From positions 248,001 through 312,000 of the forward strand of contig NZ_JAPZBC010000001.1 of NCBI RefSeq assembly GCF_027460265.1: a stretch of 64,000 nucleotides of DNA, written 5' to 3'. Every line of letters begins with the position of its first letter. Position 1 is the first letter of the stretch. Below the pieces are notes generated by a model. That model did not search any database. It was not told where the DNA came from and was given only the letters and a program-made list of their open reading frames with translations. Below are positions 17,619 through 29,400 of the stretch, piece by piece. This DNA is from Streptomyces sp. WMMC940. GTDB lineage: Bacteria; Actinomycetota; Actinomycetes; Streptomycetales; Streptomycetaceae. The translations under genes and the position numbers were made by a program.

Positions 17619-19847
17619 CTACTCCCCCTCGTGGGCGGCGTCGGTGCCCTTGATGTGCTGAGCGGGATTGTGTCCCGCCTCGAGCAGCTGGACCGCCCAC
17701 ATCAGGTCCTGCGTGCCCTCGTGCTTGACCATGCCGGGACTCACCCCGAGGCGGAACGTACCGGGGGCGGGCTTGCCGTCGGGCGTGTACGGCAGGACGT
17801 CCAGCGGCGAAGGCCCGTCGGAGAGGTACACCGCGCAGTCCGACAGCAGCGCGACCGGGACGAGTGCGTCGTCCCCGAGGACGAGATGCCCGGTGGGCGC
17901 GGGTGCGTGCTGTGTGGCGAGCGCCGTCCTGAGCAGCTTGCGATGCATGTTGACGCGCGCGGTGGAGATGACGGCTGCCCGGATGTCCGGGCGCCAGGTG
18001 GGGCGTTCCAATGCGGGCCACCGCTCCCCCGCCCGGTATCCGGCGCCCTGAGGGCGCTCGCGGAGCTTGCCGATCCCGCCCTTGACGGTCGCCTTGATCG
18101 CGGACAGGACGGCGGCCGTGCCCGGATCGGCCTGACGGTGCGTCTCCATCGCGGCGAGGAACTCGGCCTCGTCCATCCCCGCCGCCACACCGAGGTCGGC
18201 CATCGTCGCCTTGTACGCCTCGCTGAGCCGCTTGTACCAGGGGTCCAGGTAGGGGCCGGACTCCGGCCGCAGCCACGCCTCGACCGGCTCGACGGCAACG
18301 GGCAGTGCGTGGTTCGCGACGAGTTCGGCCGCGTAGGCGACGGTCGGGGTCGCGTACCAGGCGGGGCCGTCGGGCCGCGAACCGTCCGGTGTGAAGGGGC
18401 TCGGCAGCCGGGGATCGAGCTCGATGCCGGACAGGTCGACGAGCCAGGAACCGGGGACCCTCTTGTCGAAGGCCGGCTTCTTCACGTGGACCGGCGCCGA
18501 CAGGCCGACGACGAGCCGGTTCGCGGCGGCGAGGAACGCGGTGTTCACGTCGATCCCCACCGCGAACCGGCGGGCGCACTCGGCACCGGTCAGCAGCTCC
18601 GGCCCGCGGATCCAGTCGAACGCCTCCTCGTCGAGGACCTGGTCGGGAGTGCGCTGGTGGTGACGCGGGTACAGGCCCGCCACGATCGGGTGCTCGGCCG
18701 GCGCCTCAGGCGGTGCCGGGTCCACCGGCTCGGACAGCGAACCGGGCACCGCGCCGGACACCCACTCCCCTGCCGCCTCGTCCCGCACGGCGCGGGTCGG
18801 CGGGCGCAGCGCCGTCATCAACTCAAGCCCGCACACGGCCGTCGACCCGCGCGGCGTGATCACGCGGGAGGCGTACATGCCGAGCGCTGCGGCGACGTCC
18901 GGTGCGGGAAGCCGGGCGGTGTCGCCCCACGAACGAGTGTCGAGTGCGTCCCACGGCAGGATCGCGAACTGCACGCACTGCCGCCGGTCCCCTGCGGCGG
19001 GCCGGTAGACACGCGTCCACGGGCCGAACCCGCGCCTGGTGAGCCTCCAGCCGGCCTTCGCGATCTGCTTCACGACCGGATGGCCCTCCGGCAGCCGCAG
19101 GCCTCGCCGGTCCTCCAACACCGGCGGCAGCCCCAGGCGTTCGGCGGCACCCGCCGTGACCACGATGAGCGGATCGGCGTCCCTGCCCGAACGGTGCAGC
19201 CGCTCCGCTCCCAGCCGCGCCTCGCCCAGCGCCCACTCCACGACCCCGACGAGATTCCCGGCCGGGCAGTCCAGCACCAGACCGCCCGGGCAGTACACGG
19301 TCCCGTCCCCGTCGAGCACACCCAGCGGACCGTGCGCGAAGCGCGCATCGGCCGTGGCAGCGGGTGGAAGCGGAGCGCGCCCGGCGGACGTCCTCGCAGG
19401 GGCCGCGCGACGAGGTGCCGCAGCGGGTGTCGCGCCGCTCGCGGAGCTGCGGCGGGTGGGAACGGTCTGCTCGCGCACGGGGTCCGGCGCGGCGGGCGTG
19501 GAGGGCTGCTGGGGCGTCGGCGCCGCGTCGACTGCCCCGAGGCGAGCGGCGTCCCGACGCGTCGAGGCGGAGCGCACCGCCTCCGGCGCCGGGTAGCGGA
19601 CCGCAAGTCCCTCCAGGAGCCGCGCGTAGGCGGCGCGCTTCGGCGCCCGCGGCTCCGTCCGACCGGCCTCCCAGCCACTGACCGCCTCACGGCGGACCTG
19701 AAGGACCTTGGCCACCTGCTCCTGACTCAGGCCGGCAGCCTCCCGCAGGCGCTTCCGCTCCGCCGGGTCCGGAAGCGGCTCCCTCGACGCGACTTCGTCC
19801 AGCAGAGCGTCGACCGCACCGAACAGCGTCTCCTCATCGCTCGACAC
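17619..19847 (-). CDS. tap: telomere-associated protein Tap
   Basis: 742 residues, matching known Tap size. An N-terminal XRE-type helix-turn-helix (LREAAGLSQEQVAKVLQVRR, then VSGWEAGRTEPR) is followed by a long linker rich in Ala/Pro/Thr and a large conserved core with acidic clusters (VGIDVNTAFLAAANRL, KATVKGGIGKLRERPQGAGY) that recall a polymerase/exonuclease-like fold. Tap binds 3' telomeric overhangs and recruits Tpg. The GTG at 19845-19847 follows GGGAGGTGGTGGC, an excellent ribosome site. It is the first gene of tap-tpg. Confidence 0.93.
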   Translation of the reverse strand: MSSDEETLFGAVDALLDEVASREPLPDPAERKRLREAAGLSQEQVAKVLQVRREAVSGWEAGRTEPRAPKRAAYARLLEGLAVRYPAPEAVRSASTRRDAARLGAVDAAPTPQQPSTPAAPDPVREQTVPTRRSSASGATPAAAPRRAAPARTSAGRAPLPPAATADARFAHGPLGVLDGDGTVYCPGGLVLDCPAGNLVGVVEWALGEARLGAERLHRSGRDADPLIVVTAGAAERLGLPPVLEDRRGLRLPEGHPVVKQIAKAGWRLTRRGFGPWTRVYRPAAGDRRQCVQFAILPWDALDTRSWGDTARLPAPDVAAALGMYASRVITPRGSTAVCGLELMTALRPPTRAVRDEAAGEWVSGAVPGSLSEPVDPAPPEAPAEHPIVAGLYPRHHQRTPDQVLDEEAFDWIRGPELLTGAECARRFAVGIDVNTAFLAAANRLVVGLSAPVHVKKPAFDKRVPGSWLVDLSGIELDPRLPSPFTPDGSRPDGPAWYATPTVAYAAELVANHALPVAVEPVEAWLRPESGPYLDPWYKRLSEAYKATMADLGVAAGMDEAEFLAAMETHRQADPGTAAVLSAIKATVKGGIGKLRERPQGAGYRAGERWPALERPTWRPDIRAAVISTARVNMHRKLLRTALATQHAPAPTGHLVLGDDALVPVALLSDCAVYLSDGPSPLDVLPYTPDGKPAPGTFRLGVSPGMVKHEGTQDLMWAVQLLEAGHNPAQHIKGTDAAHEGE

Positions 19848-20206
19848 GCCACCACCTCCCCGCGGAACGCTACACCAATCACATGGCGTATCGCGCACGG
19901 ATCGCACGGCTGGGAGGGGTTTGCTCCTGGTCCGTACGGCATCGAGCGCGGTGGGCCGCTTCTGCGCCGCGGCCCAGAAGCGGCCCGGCCGGTCCCCTCC
20001 CCGGGAGGCCCGCGGGATCGTCGCCGACGCCCGGGCCCCCGCCGTTACCCGGCAGACCGGCGCACGGGGGCGACCGAGCGGTTCCGGGATCTGCACGGGT
20101 GCGGGTGAGGGCCGCATGTCGCCGCGCCTGGAGACCTCACATGGCTCAGAGCCCGGATCACCGCTGCTGCCGGTCCGGGCCTTGTTCTGGGCTCCGGACC
20201 TGCGGA
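19848..20206. other. upstream region of tap, no gene seen
   Basis: About 360 bp between the tap start and the stop of the next minus-strand gene. It should hold the tap promoter. I see no convincing promoter motif, hairpin or ORF. Confidence 0.5.
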
Positions 20207-21061
20207 TCAGAGTACGGCTTGCTCCGATCGGGCCTCGAGCCGAGCGATGGCCCTGCGCGCGGCACCGACGAAGACCGTGAACCTCTCGTTGGTGTGGGTC
20301 GGCCTCTCGAGCCGGCTGAAGTGACCCGCGTCGAAGAGGCCTTGACGCAGCTCCGTGGTCATCTCCAACTGGGCGCCCTGGCGGAGCAAGGTCTTGTTGC
20401 AGATGTTCTCCGGGTTCTCACCGGCCAGCGCGGGGACGGTGGAGCCGTCGATGGTCCGGAAGCCCGCGGCCTGGAACTCTTCGTGCAGATAGGTCTTGAA
20501 CGTCGTGTTGAGACCTCCGACGACGACCGCCTCCGGCTCCCCTGCGGGCGTGCCGGCCTGCTCTTTCCTGCAGCCGTGCAGACTCAGCACGTTGAGGCTG
20601 CCCGCAGCCATGGACAGGGCGACCCGGTCGTCGTTGTGGGTCGAGGTGACGTGAAGGTCGCCGTTGCCGGACGGGGCGATACCTTCGAACATCCAGTAGT
20701 CGTAGGCCGGTCCGCCTGCCGGGGCGGCCGCGAGCGTCGCGGGATGGTAGCCGGCTATCGCGAGGCAGAGTTCGGACGTACCGCCTTCGATGCCGCCGCC
20801 GTGGAGGGCCATGATCGTGGTGCGGTTGAACGGGTGTCTCTGGCCGTCGCTGACATCGACCATCTCATGGCGCCTGTAGCGCCGGGCGAACACGCTCCCC
20901 TCCTGCCCCGCGAGCTTCGTGTAGAGGTCGGTGTTGGACGTGTACTGATCGGCCGCGTGGGCGGGCGAAGCGGTGAGCGTGTCGAGGACGGTGGCGCTGA
21001 GAGCGGCCCCGGCAAGTCCGGCGAGTACCGTGCGGCGGTTGGCGTAGGTCATGCCGTTCAT
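20207..21061 (-). CDS. exported poly-gamma-glutamate hydrolase-family protein
   Basis: About 284 residues. A twin-arginine signal (ANRRTVLAGLAGAALS, cleavage near AHAADQ) exports it folded. The mature part has the metal-binding pattern of the PghP/UPF0714 family: MALHGGGIEGGTSE (His and Glu ligands), LHVTSTHNDD and LSLHGCRKE, then VVVGGLN. In phage and bacilli these zinc peptidases cut gamma-linked polyglutamate; here a role on cell-wall or extracellular gamma-peptides is an inference. The ATG at 21061 places the Tat motif about ten residues in; GTG 21085 is an alternative. Confidence 0.8.
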   Translation of the reverse strand: MNGMTYANRRTVLAGLAGAALSATVLDTLTASPAHAADQYTSNTDLYTKLAGQEGSVFARRYRRHEMVDVSDGQRHPFNRTTIMALHGGGIEGGTSELCLAIAGYHPATLAAAPAGGPAYDYWMFEGIAPSGNGDLHVTSTHNDDRVALSMAAGSLNVLSLHGCRKEQAGTPAGEPEAVVVGGLNTTFKTYLHEEFQAAGFRTIDGSTVPALAGENPENICNKTLLRQGAQLEMTTELRQGLFDAGHFSRLERPTHTNERFTVFVGAARRAIARLEARSEQAVL

Positions 21062-21193
21062 GATCAGGCAATCAGCGCCCCTCACGCGGCCGACCAGCCG
21101 TGGGAAGCATCACAACTGCCGATACGGCGTGAGATGCGCGCCTCGAACTGTCCGGACCGGTCGGGACCTGCCGGCGGACTCGGCGAGCATGAC

Positions 21194-21229
21194 GGCGTGT
21201 GACGAGGGGCGTCGACCTCGTCACACGCC
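21194..21229 (-). terminator. distal hairpin after the AMIN-like gene
   Basis: Perfect 14-bp arms (21194-21207 and 21216-21229) with an 8-nt loop. It is the second of two tandem hairpins beyond the stop at 21267 and lies upstream of the Tat-protein gene, so it insulates the two genes. Confidence 0.7.
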
Positions 21230-21233
21230 CTCG

Positions 21234-21260
21234 TCCCGGCTCTCGTGACGAGAGCCGGGA
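21234..21260 (-). terminator. proximal hairpin after the AMIN-like gene
   Basis: Perfect 12-bp arms (21234-21245 and 21249-21260) with a TGA loop, starting 7 nt past the stop codon of the minus-strand gene. Confidence 0.8.
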
Positions 21261-21266
21261 CCCCGG

Positions 21267-21842
21267 TCACCACTTGTGGGCGACGTCCACGATCAGTTTC
21301 CCGTCAAACTGGAGCACCCGGAACGGCAGCCTGGCCCGGACACCGAGGCCGACCTGGGTCTGGCCCTCGAAGCTCGCCCCGAACCTCGTGTCCTTGAACG
21401 TGCTGAAGCCGGTGAGGTCAACACCGGGCAGGGGCTTCCCCGCCCGCCCCGCGTAGACCTGACGCATCGTCACGGGGTCGTAGCTGGGCGCGGAGACGAA
21501 GATCTGGATTACGGCGCCTCCTCCCACGGGTATCGGATCGCCGGATCCGTCCTGGTGGAACGCGTCGACGTAGCCGACGTGGTGGCCCACCGGGCCCGAC
21601 GCTCCGCTGACGTCGAAGACCATGCGGTCGAAACACGTGTGCCGTCCCACCCTGATGTCCGTCAGGGGGTTGGCGTTCCCGCCTGTGGCCGACTTGACGC
21701 TGCTGCCCCAGGGGGTCGAGCAGGGGTCGGCGGGGGTCGCCGTGCCGACGCGGTGCGGCGTCGCCGCCGACTGTCCTGCCGACGCCGCCAGTCCTGCTCC
21801 CGCGAGCAGGAACGCCGCACCGATGGTCAATGAGCGTCGCAT
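21267..21842 (-). CDS. secreted AMIN-like domain protein
   Basis: 191 residues. It has a Sec signal peptide (MRRSLTIGAAFLLAGAGLAA, cleavage near ASAGQS). The mature part has the actinobacterial AMIN-like pattern: PCSTPWGSSVKS, an early Cys pair with HTCFDRMVFDV, then GYVDAF, APSYDP, TFKDTRFGASFEGQTQVG and a C-terminal FRVLQFDGKLIVDVAH strand. Proteins of this group are exported and presumed to contact the wall; no catalytic residues are known. The ATG is followed by a textbook signal peptide and the gene has its own tandem terminators. Confidence 0.85.
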   Translation of the reverse strand: MRRSLTIGAAFLLAGAGLAASAGQSAATPHRVGTATPADPCSTPWGSSVKSATGGNANPLTDIRVGRHTCFDRMVFDVSGASGPVGHHVGYVDAFHQDGSGDPIPVGGGAVIQIFVSAPSYDPVTMRQVYAGRAGKPLPGVDLTGFSTFKDTRFGASFEGQTQVGLGVRARLPFRVLQFDGKLIVDVAHKW

Positions 21843-22440
21843 GTGCCCTCCTCAGAATCGTTGGTGACGTACCTGTGCACGCGCAGTGAGACGGATGGGC
21901 AACCCGCGGGTTGCCCCGCTCCCGGCTTTCAGCCACGGAACGGTCCGAAAATCCCAGGGGGACGCGGACGGACGGTGGATCGCGCACCGCTTGAAGACGT
22001 TTCGCATGCCGCACGGCTCGTCCTGGCCAGGAGCCGCGAGGAGTACCGGCCGGCACGCCGCGCACCGGGGGAGGCGCCCGGCCCGTCCCGGCCTGCCCCG
22101 TCAGCGGTACGTGCAGAACCGCGCGCGGTCGAGCATGTCCCGTGCCGTCCCATGCTGGCAGCGAGGCGCGCAAGGTGAAGGGGGGCGGTAGGCGGATCGT
22201 CAGGAACGAGACAATTTCACACGGAAGGTACACAGTTCAACGGCGTGGATCTTCCCGGAGCGCCTCCGCAGCCACAGGCAACGGACGGAAATCCGGCCTG
22301 TCTCGACATCGGCTTCCGCAAGGTCTCCGAGGGCATCACCCGGGAGAGGGCCGGATGGGGAGACCCAACTCGACGGGAATCCAGAGGCACTGGTCGCACC
22401 CCTGGGTACCCGGACGGGTTGCCTCGGACCGTGCGGCCGC

Positions 22441-22611
22441 TCGCGGCCGCCCGACCTCTCGGGCCGACTCGGCCGTGCGTGGAAGCGGGTCCGACTCGCC
22501 GACCACACCGGCCTGGAGGCGCTGTACGTCTCGAAACTGGCACGCGCCCCGGAGTCGACCGGTCTGATCGAGCGCACCCGCGACCCCCGCGCCGTGGCCG
22601 GCCGCGCCACG
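22441..22611 (+). pseudogene. remnant of a MarR-family regulator
   Basis: One plus-strand frame reads WKRVRLADHTGLEALYVSKL and continues LARAPESTGLIERTRDPRAV, the recognition-helix and wing region of MarR proteins. Upstream there is no frame giving the N-terminal helices and downstream the similarity stops abruptly around 22600 without the C-terminal dimerisation helix. I read it as a fragment. The rest of 21843-22755 shows no gene on either strand. It lies 150 bp from a Fur regulator gene, in convergent orientation. Confidence 0.55.
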
Positions 22612-22755
22612 GCCGGGCAGCACGAGTGCCCGGGACGAGGTCGAGGCCGGTTCGGCGGGGTCGACGACGGCGGGGCACCGGTGACGGCAAGGGTTCGAAG
22701 CCCGAGGTCAGGTCACCGCGCCCCGGACGGCGGAAGTGGCGCGTCCGTACGGGGT

Positions 22756-23166
22756 TCAGCGGCAGGACGGGCACAGTCCGCGGTAGGTGATCTCGGCTGC
22801 GGAGACCGTGAAGCCGAACCGCTCCTCCGCCGGAAGGGCCGCCAGCGGATCGCCGGTCGGATGCACGTCCCGGATGCTGCCGCACCCGGAGCACACCAGG
22901 TGCTGGTGCGGGTGGTGTGCGTTGGGGTCATAGCGCTTGGCACGGCCGTCCGTCGAGACCTCCGCGACCTCGCCGAGGGCGACCAGCTCGCCGAGCGTGT
23001 TGTAGACGGTCGCCCGGGAGATCTCGGGCAGCCGGTCCACCGCGCGTGCGTGCACCTCGTCGGCCGTGAGATGCACGTGGTCCCCGTCGAGGACCTCCGC
23101 GACGACACGCCGCTGGGCGGTCACCCGCCAGCCACGCCCTCGCAGCCGCTCCAGCAGGTCACTCAT
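22756..23166 (-). CDS. Fur-family peroxide/metal-sensing repressor (FurA/CatR type)
   Basis: 136 residues. A winged helix (TAQRRVVAEVL, RATVYNTLGELV) is followed by the metal-binding dimerisation domain with the His cluster HHPHQHLVC and two CxxC zinc sites (CSGCGS and C-terminal CPSC). Adjacent to katG, it is almost certainly the peroxide-responsive repressor that represses catalase-peroxidase and itself. In most known furA-katG pairs the two genes are co-directional; here they are divergent across a 494-bp gap. The start MSDLLERLRGRGWR is normal for the family. Confidence 0.92.
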   Translation of the reverse strand: MSDLLERLRGRGWRVTAQRRVVAEVLDGDHVHLTADEVHARAVDRLPEISRATVYNTLGELVALGEVAEVSTDGRAKRYDPNAHHPHQHLVCSGCGSIRDVHPTGDPLAALPAEERFGFTVSAAEITYRGLCPSCR

Positions 23167-23253
23167 GTCGGTTCACCTATTCGTACGTGACGGATGGCCG
23201 AAGTTTACCGGCGGATGTCCGGATTCTGATCGGATATGGACTAGGCGAGCTTC

Positions 23254-23281
23254 TTGACCTGGACTGAGTCCATCGTAGGAT
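23254..23281 (+). promoter_or_regulatory. candidate katG promoter with an internal palindrome
   Basis: -35 TTGACC (23254-23259) and -10 TAGGAT (23276-23281) are 16 bp apart. The spacer contains the 11-bp palindrome GGACTGAGTCC (23261-23271), well placed to be a repressor site. This would give a long leader of about 370 nt before katG at 23661. The rest of 23167-23660 has no gene. Confidence 0.45.
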
Positions 23282-23636
23282 CGGTTCCGGCGACAGCCAA
23301 GGGTGCAGAGGACTCCAGCACGGCAGGAGACGAGGACATGACGGGACCACCGCCGACAAGCCGCACCGCGCCGGCCGGCGGATGACGGTCGGCGAGATGG
23401 CGCGCACCGGGACCGCACGGGACGGTGGCCTGCACCGTGCCGGGGCGGTGGCCTCCGGAAACCCCGGTCCCACGGACGGCTGTTCGTCCGGCCGGCGGAC
23501 GAGGCGCGCCTCATGTCAGCGTGCCGGTCCGTCCCGGTGGGACCGGCCGGCGTCCCGCACGGTCGCCCCGGCCGCAAGGCCGTCCCACGGGGCCCGCACC
23601 CCACAGTTCGACAGCCCGCAGTTCCTGAGCACGTGA

Positions 23637-25892
<2,256 letters not shown>

Positions 25893-25898
25893 TCCCGG

Positions 25899-25932
25899 CG
25901 TCCGGGCCGGCCCGCACCGGCCGGCCCGGACG
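25899..25932 (+). terminator. katG terminator
   Basis: Perfect 14-bp arms (25899-25912 and 25919-25932), 6-nt loop, followed by TTT. It begins 7 nt after the katG stop. Confidence 0.92.
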
Positions 25933-26429
25933 TTTCTCGCGGCTCCGGGAAGGCGCACCCCCGCATCGCCTCGGGTGCGCCTTCCGCGTCCCGCTGCGCC
26001 CGCCGGTTCGCAGACCCGTCCGTCACGTCCGTCTCAGCGCGGCGCTTCGGCCGGCCGCCTTTCCGGCCGCGGTCCCGGCGCGGCACAACCCACTGCTCCC
26101 GGGTGACGTGCAGATCCCGCTCGACAACGCCGCGGCCCGCGCCCCGAGGCGCGGTGAGCCCGGGGCCGGCGGGCCGGTCGAGGAGATCCGGCCGGCGGAG
26201 GTCGGCAGGAACCGCTGAGCAGTGGGTTTCCCCCTCCGGACAGGGTTCCGCACCCACTCCGACAAGGGGTGGGCCCGCGCGCGGCGGGGCCGGTGTGACC
26301 GTGGGACGTGATCAACGCAACGCCGCACGGATGTGCGGATCGCCACGGGACTCTTGACGTTACCGCTGGGTAGGGGCTGGGGTGGCTGAGACCATGGGGT
26401 ATGTCGCCACCAGGCTGAAGGGATCCAGG
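25933..26429. other. interval between katG and pyc
   Basis: About 500 bp with no convincing ORF on either strand; it should contain the pyc promoter. GACGTTACCGCTGG near 26354 is the only slightly AT-richer stretch, and I cannot assign -35/-10 boxes with confidence. Confidence 0.5.
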
Positions 26430-29400
26430 ATGTTCCGCAAGGTGCTGGTCGCCAACCGCGGCGAGATTGCGATTCGCGCGTTCCGCGCCGGCTACGAACT
26501 GGGGGCGCGTACCGTCGCCGTCTTCCCCTACGAGGACCGCAACTCGCTGCACCGGCTGAAGGCCGACGAGGCCTACGAGATCGGTGAGCAGGGGCACCCG
26601 GTGCGGGCCTACCTCTCCGTCGAGGAGGTCGTCGGCGCCGCGCGCCGGGCCGGGGCGGACGCCGTCTACCCGGGATACGGGTTCCTGTCCGAGAATCCGG
26701 AGCTGGCCCGCGCCTGCGAGGAGGCGGGCATCACCTTCGTCGGGCCGAGCGCCGACACCCTCGAACTGACCGGGAACAAGGCCCGCGCCGTGGCCGCGGC
26801 CCGCGCCGCCGGGGTGCCGGTGCTCGGCTCCTCCCAGCCCTCCACCGACGTGGACGAGTTGGTCGGGGCCGCGGAGGACATCGGTTTCCCGGTGTTCGTC
26901 AAGGCGGTCGCCGGTGGCGGAGGGCGCGGCATGCGCCGGGTGGACGATCCGTCCGTACTCCGTGAGTCGATCGAGGCGGCGTCCCGCGAGGCGGCGTCCG
27001 CGTTCGGCGATCCCACGGTCTTCCTGGAGAAGGCCGTCGTCGATCCGCGCCACATCGAGGTGCAGATCCTCGCCGACGGAAGCGGCGACGTCATCCATCT
27101 CTTCGAGCGGGACTGCTCCCTCCAGCGCCGGCACCAGAAGGTGATCGAGCTGGCGCCGGCGCCGAACCTCGACCCGGTGCTGAGGGACCGCATCTGCGCG
27201 GACGCGGTGCGCTTCGCCCGCGAGATCGGTTACCGCAACGCCGGCACGGTGGAGTTCCTGCTCGACCGCGACGGCAACCACGTCTTCATCGAGATGAACC
27301 CGCGCATCCAGGTCGAGCACACGGTGACGGAGGAGGTCACCGACGTCGACCTGGTCCAGGCGCAGATGCGCATCGCGGCCGGTGAGACGCTGGCGGACCT
27401 CGGGCTGGCCCAGGAGACCGTCACGCTGCGCGGTGCCGCTCTGCAGTGCCGTATCACCACCGAGGACCCGGCGAACGGCTTCCGCCCGGACACGGGCCGG
27501 ATCAGCGCCTACCGCTCGCCGGGCGGCTCGGGAATCCGACTCGACGGCGGCACGACCCACGCGGGCACGGAGATCAGCGCCCACTTCGACTCGATGCTGG
27601 TCAAGCTGACCTGCCGGGGCCGGGACTTCAAGGCCGCGGTCGGACGGGCCCGGCGTGCGGTGGCCGAGTTCCGCATCCGCGGCGTGGCCACGAACATCCC
27701 GTTCCTCCAGGCCGTGCTGGACGACCCGGACTTCCAGGCGGGACGGGTGACCACCTCGTTCATCGAGGAGCGGCAGCATCTGCTCACCGCGCGTCACTCC
27801 GCCGACCGCGGCACGAAGCTGCTCACGTACCTGGCGGACGTGACGGTGAACAAGCCGCACGGAGAACGGCCCGACCTGATCGACCCGGGCACCAAACTGC
27901 CGCCCCTGCCCGCCGGAGAGCCGCCCGCCGGTTCCCGGCAGCGGCTCGTCGAACTGGGCCCGGAGGGCTTCGCGCGGTGGCTGCGCGAGTCGCCGACGAT
28001 CGGCGTCACCGACACCACCTTCCGCGACGCGCACCAGTCGCTGCTCGCCACCCGGGTCCGCACCAAGGACCTGCTCTCCGTCGCGCCGACCGTCGCGCGG
28101 ACGCTGCCGCAGCTGCTGTCGCTGGAGTGCTGGGGCGGTGCCACCTACGACGTGGCCCTGCGCTTCCTCGCCGAGGACCCCTGGGAGCGTCTGGCGGCAC
28201 TGCGTGAGGCCGTCCCGAACATCTGTCTGCAGATGCTGCTGCGCGGCCGCAACACCGTGGGCTACACGCCGTACCCGACCGAGGTGACGGACGCCTTCGT
28301 CCAGGAGGCGGCGGCCACCGGCATCGACATCTTCCGGATCTTCGACGCGCTCAACGACGTCGGCCAGATGCGGCCCGCGATCGAGGCCGTGCGGGAGACC
28401 GGTACGGCCGTGGCGGAGGTCGCCCTGTGCTACACCTCCGACCTCTCCGACCCCTCGGAGCGGCTGTACACGCTGGACTACTACCTCCGCCTCGCGGAGG
28501 AGATCGTCGCCGCGGGCGCCCATGTCCTGGCCGTCAAGGACATGGCCGGTCTGCTGCGCGCGCCGGCGGCGGCCACGCTGGTGTCGGCGCTGCGCCGCGA
28601 GTTCGACCTGCCGGTGCATCTGCACACCCACGACACCGCGGGCGGCCAGCTCGCCACGTACCTGGCCGCGATCCAGGCGGGGGCGGACGCGGTGGACGGC
28701 GCGGTCGCGTCCATGGCGGGCACGACCTCGCAGCCGTCACTGTCGGCCATCGTGGCCGCGACCGACCACTCCCCGCGCCCCACGGGGCTGGACCTCCAGG
28801 CCGTCGGCGACCTCGAGCCCTACTGGGAGGGCGTGCGCAGGATCTACGCGCCGTTCGAGGCCGGCCTGGCCTCGCCGACCGGACGCGTCTACCACCACGA
28901 GATCCCGGGCGGACAGCTGTCCAATCTGCGCACCCAGGCCGTCGCCCTCGGCCTCGGCGACCGCTTCGAGGACATCGAGGCGATGTACGCGGCCGCCGAC
29001 CGGATCCTCGGCAGGCTGGTGAAGGTCACTCCGTCCTCGAAGGTGGTCGGCGACCTGGCCCTGCACCTGGTCGGTGCCGGGGTGTCACCGGAGGGGTTCG
29101 AGGCCACACCCGACCGGTTCGACATCCCCGACTCCGTCATCGGGTTCCTGCGCGGCGAGCTCGGCACCCCGCCGGGGGGCTGGCCGGAGCCGTTCCGCAG
29201 CAAGGCGCTGCAGGGACGTGCCGAGGCGAAGCCGGTGCAGGAACTCACGGCGGAGGACCGTGCGGGGCTCGAGAAGAGCCGCCGTGCCACGCTCAACCGG
29301 CTGCTGTTCCCCGGGCCGACGCGCGACTTCGACGCCCACCGCCAGGCGTACGGCGACACGAGTGTGCTGGACAGCAAGGACTTCTTCTACGGGCTGCGGC

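Noticed and set aside
17238..20108. 956-codon plus-strand frame opposite tap
   Set aside because: It is the complement of tap/tpg, whose residues, lengths and ribosome sites are convincing.
22685..22705. tRNA-like GGGTTCGAAGCCC motif
   Set aside because: Only a T-arm-like sequence; no acceptor, D or anticodon stems can be built around it.
26034..28631. 865-codon minus-strand frame opposite pyc
   Set aside because: It runs antisense to the conserved biotin-carboxylase and carboxyltransferase domains and resembles no protein.
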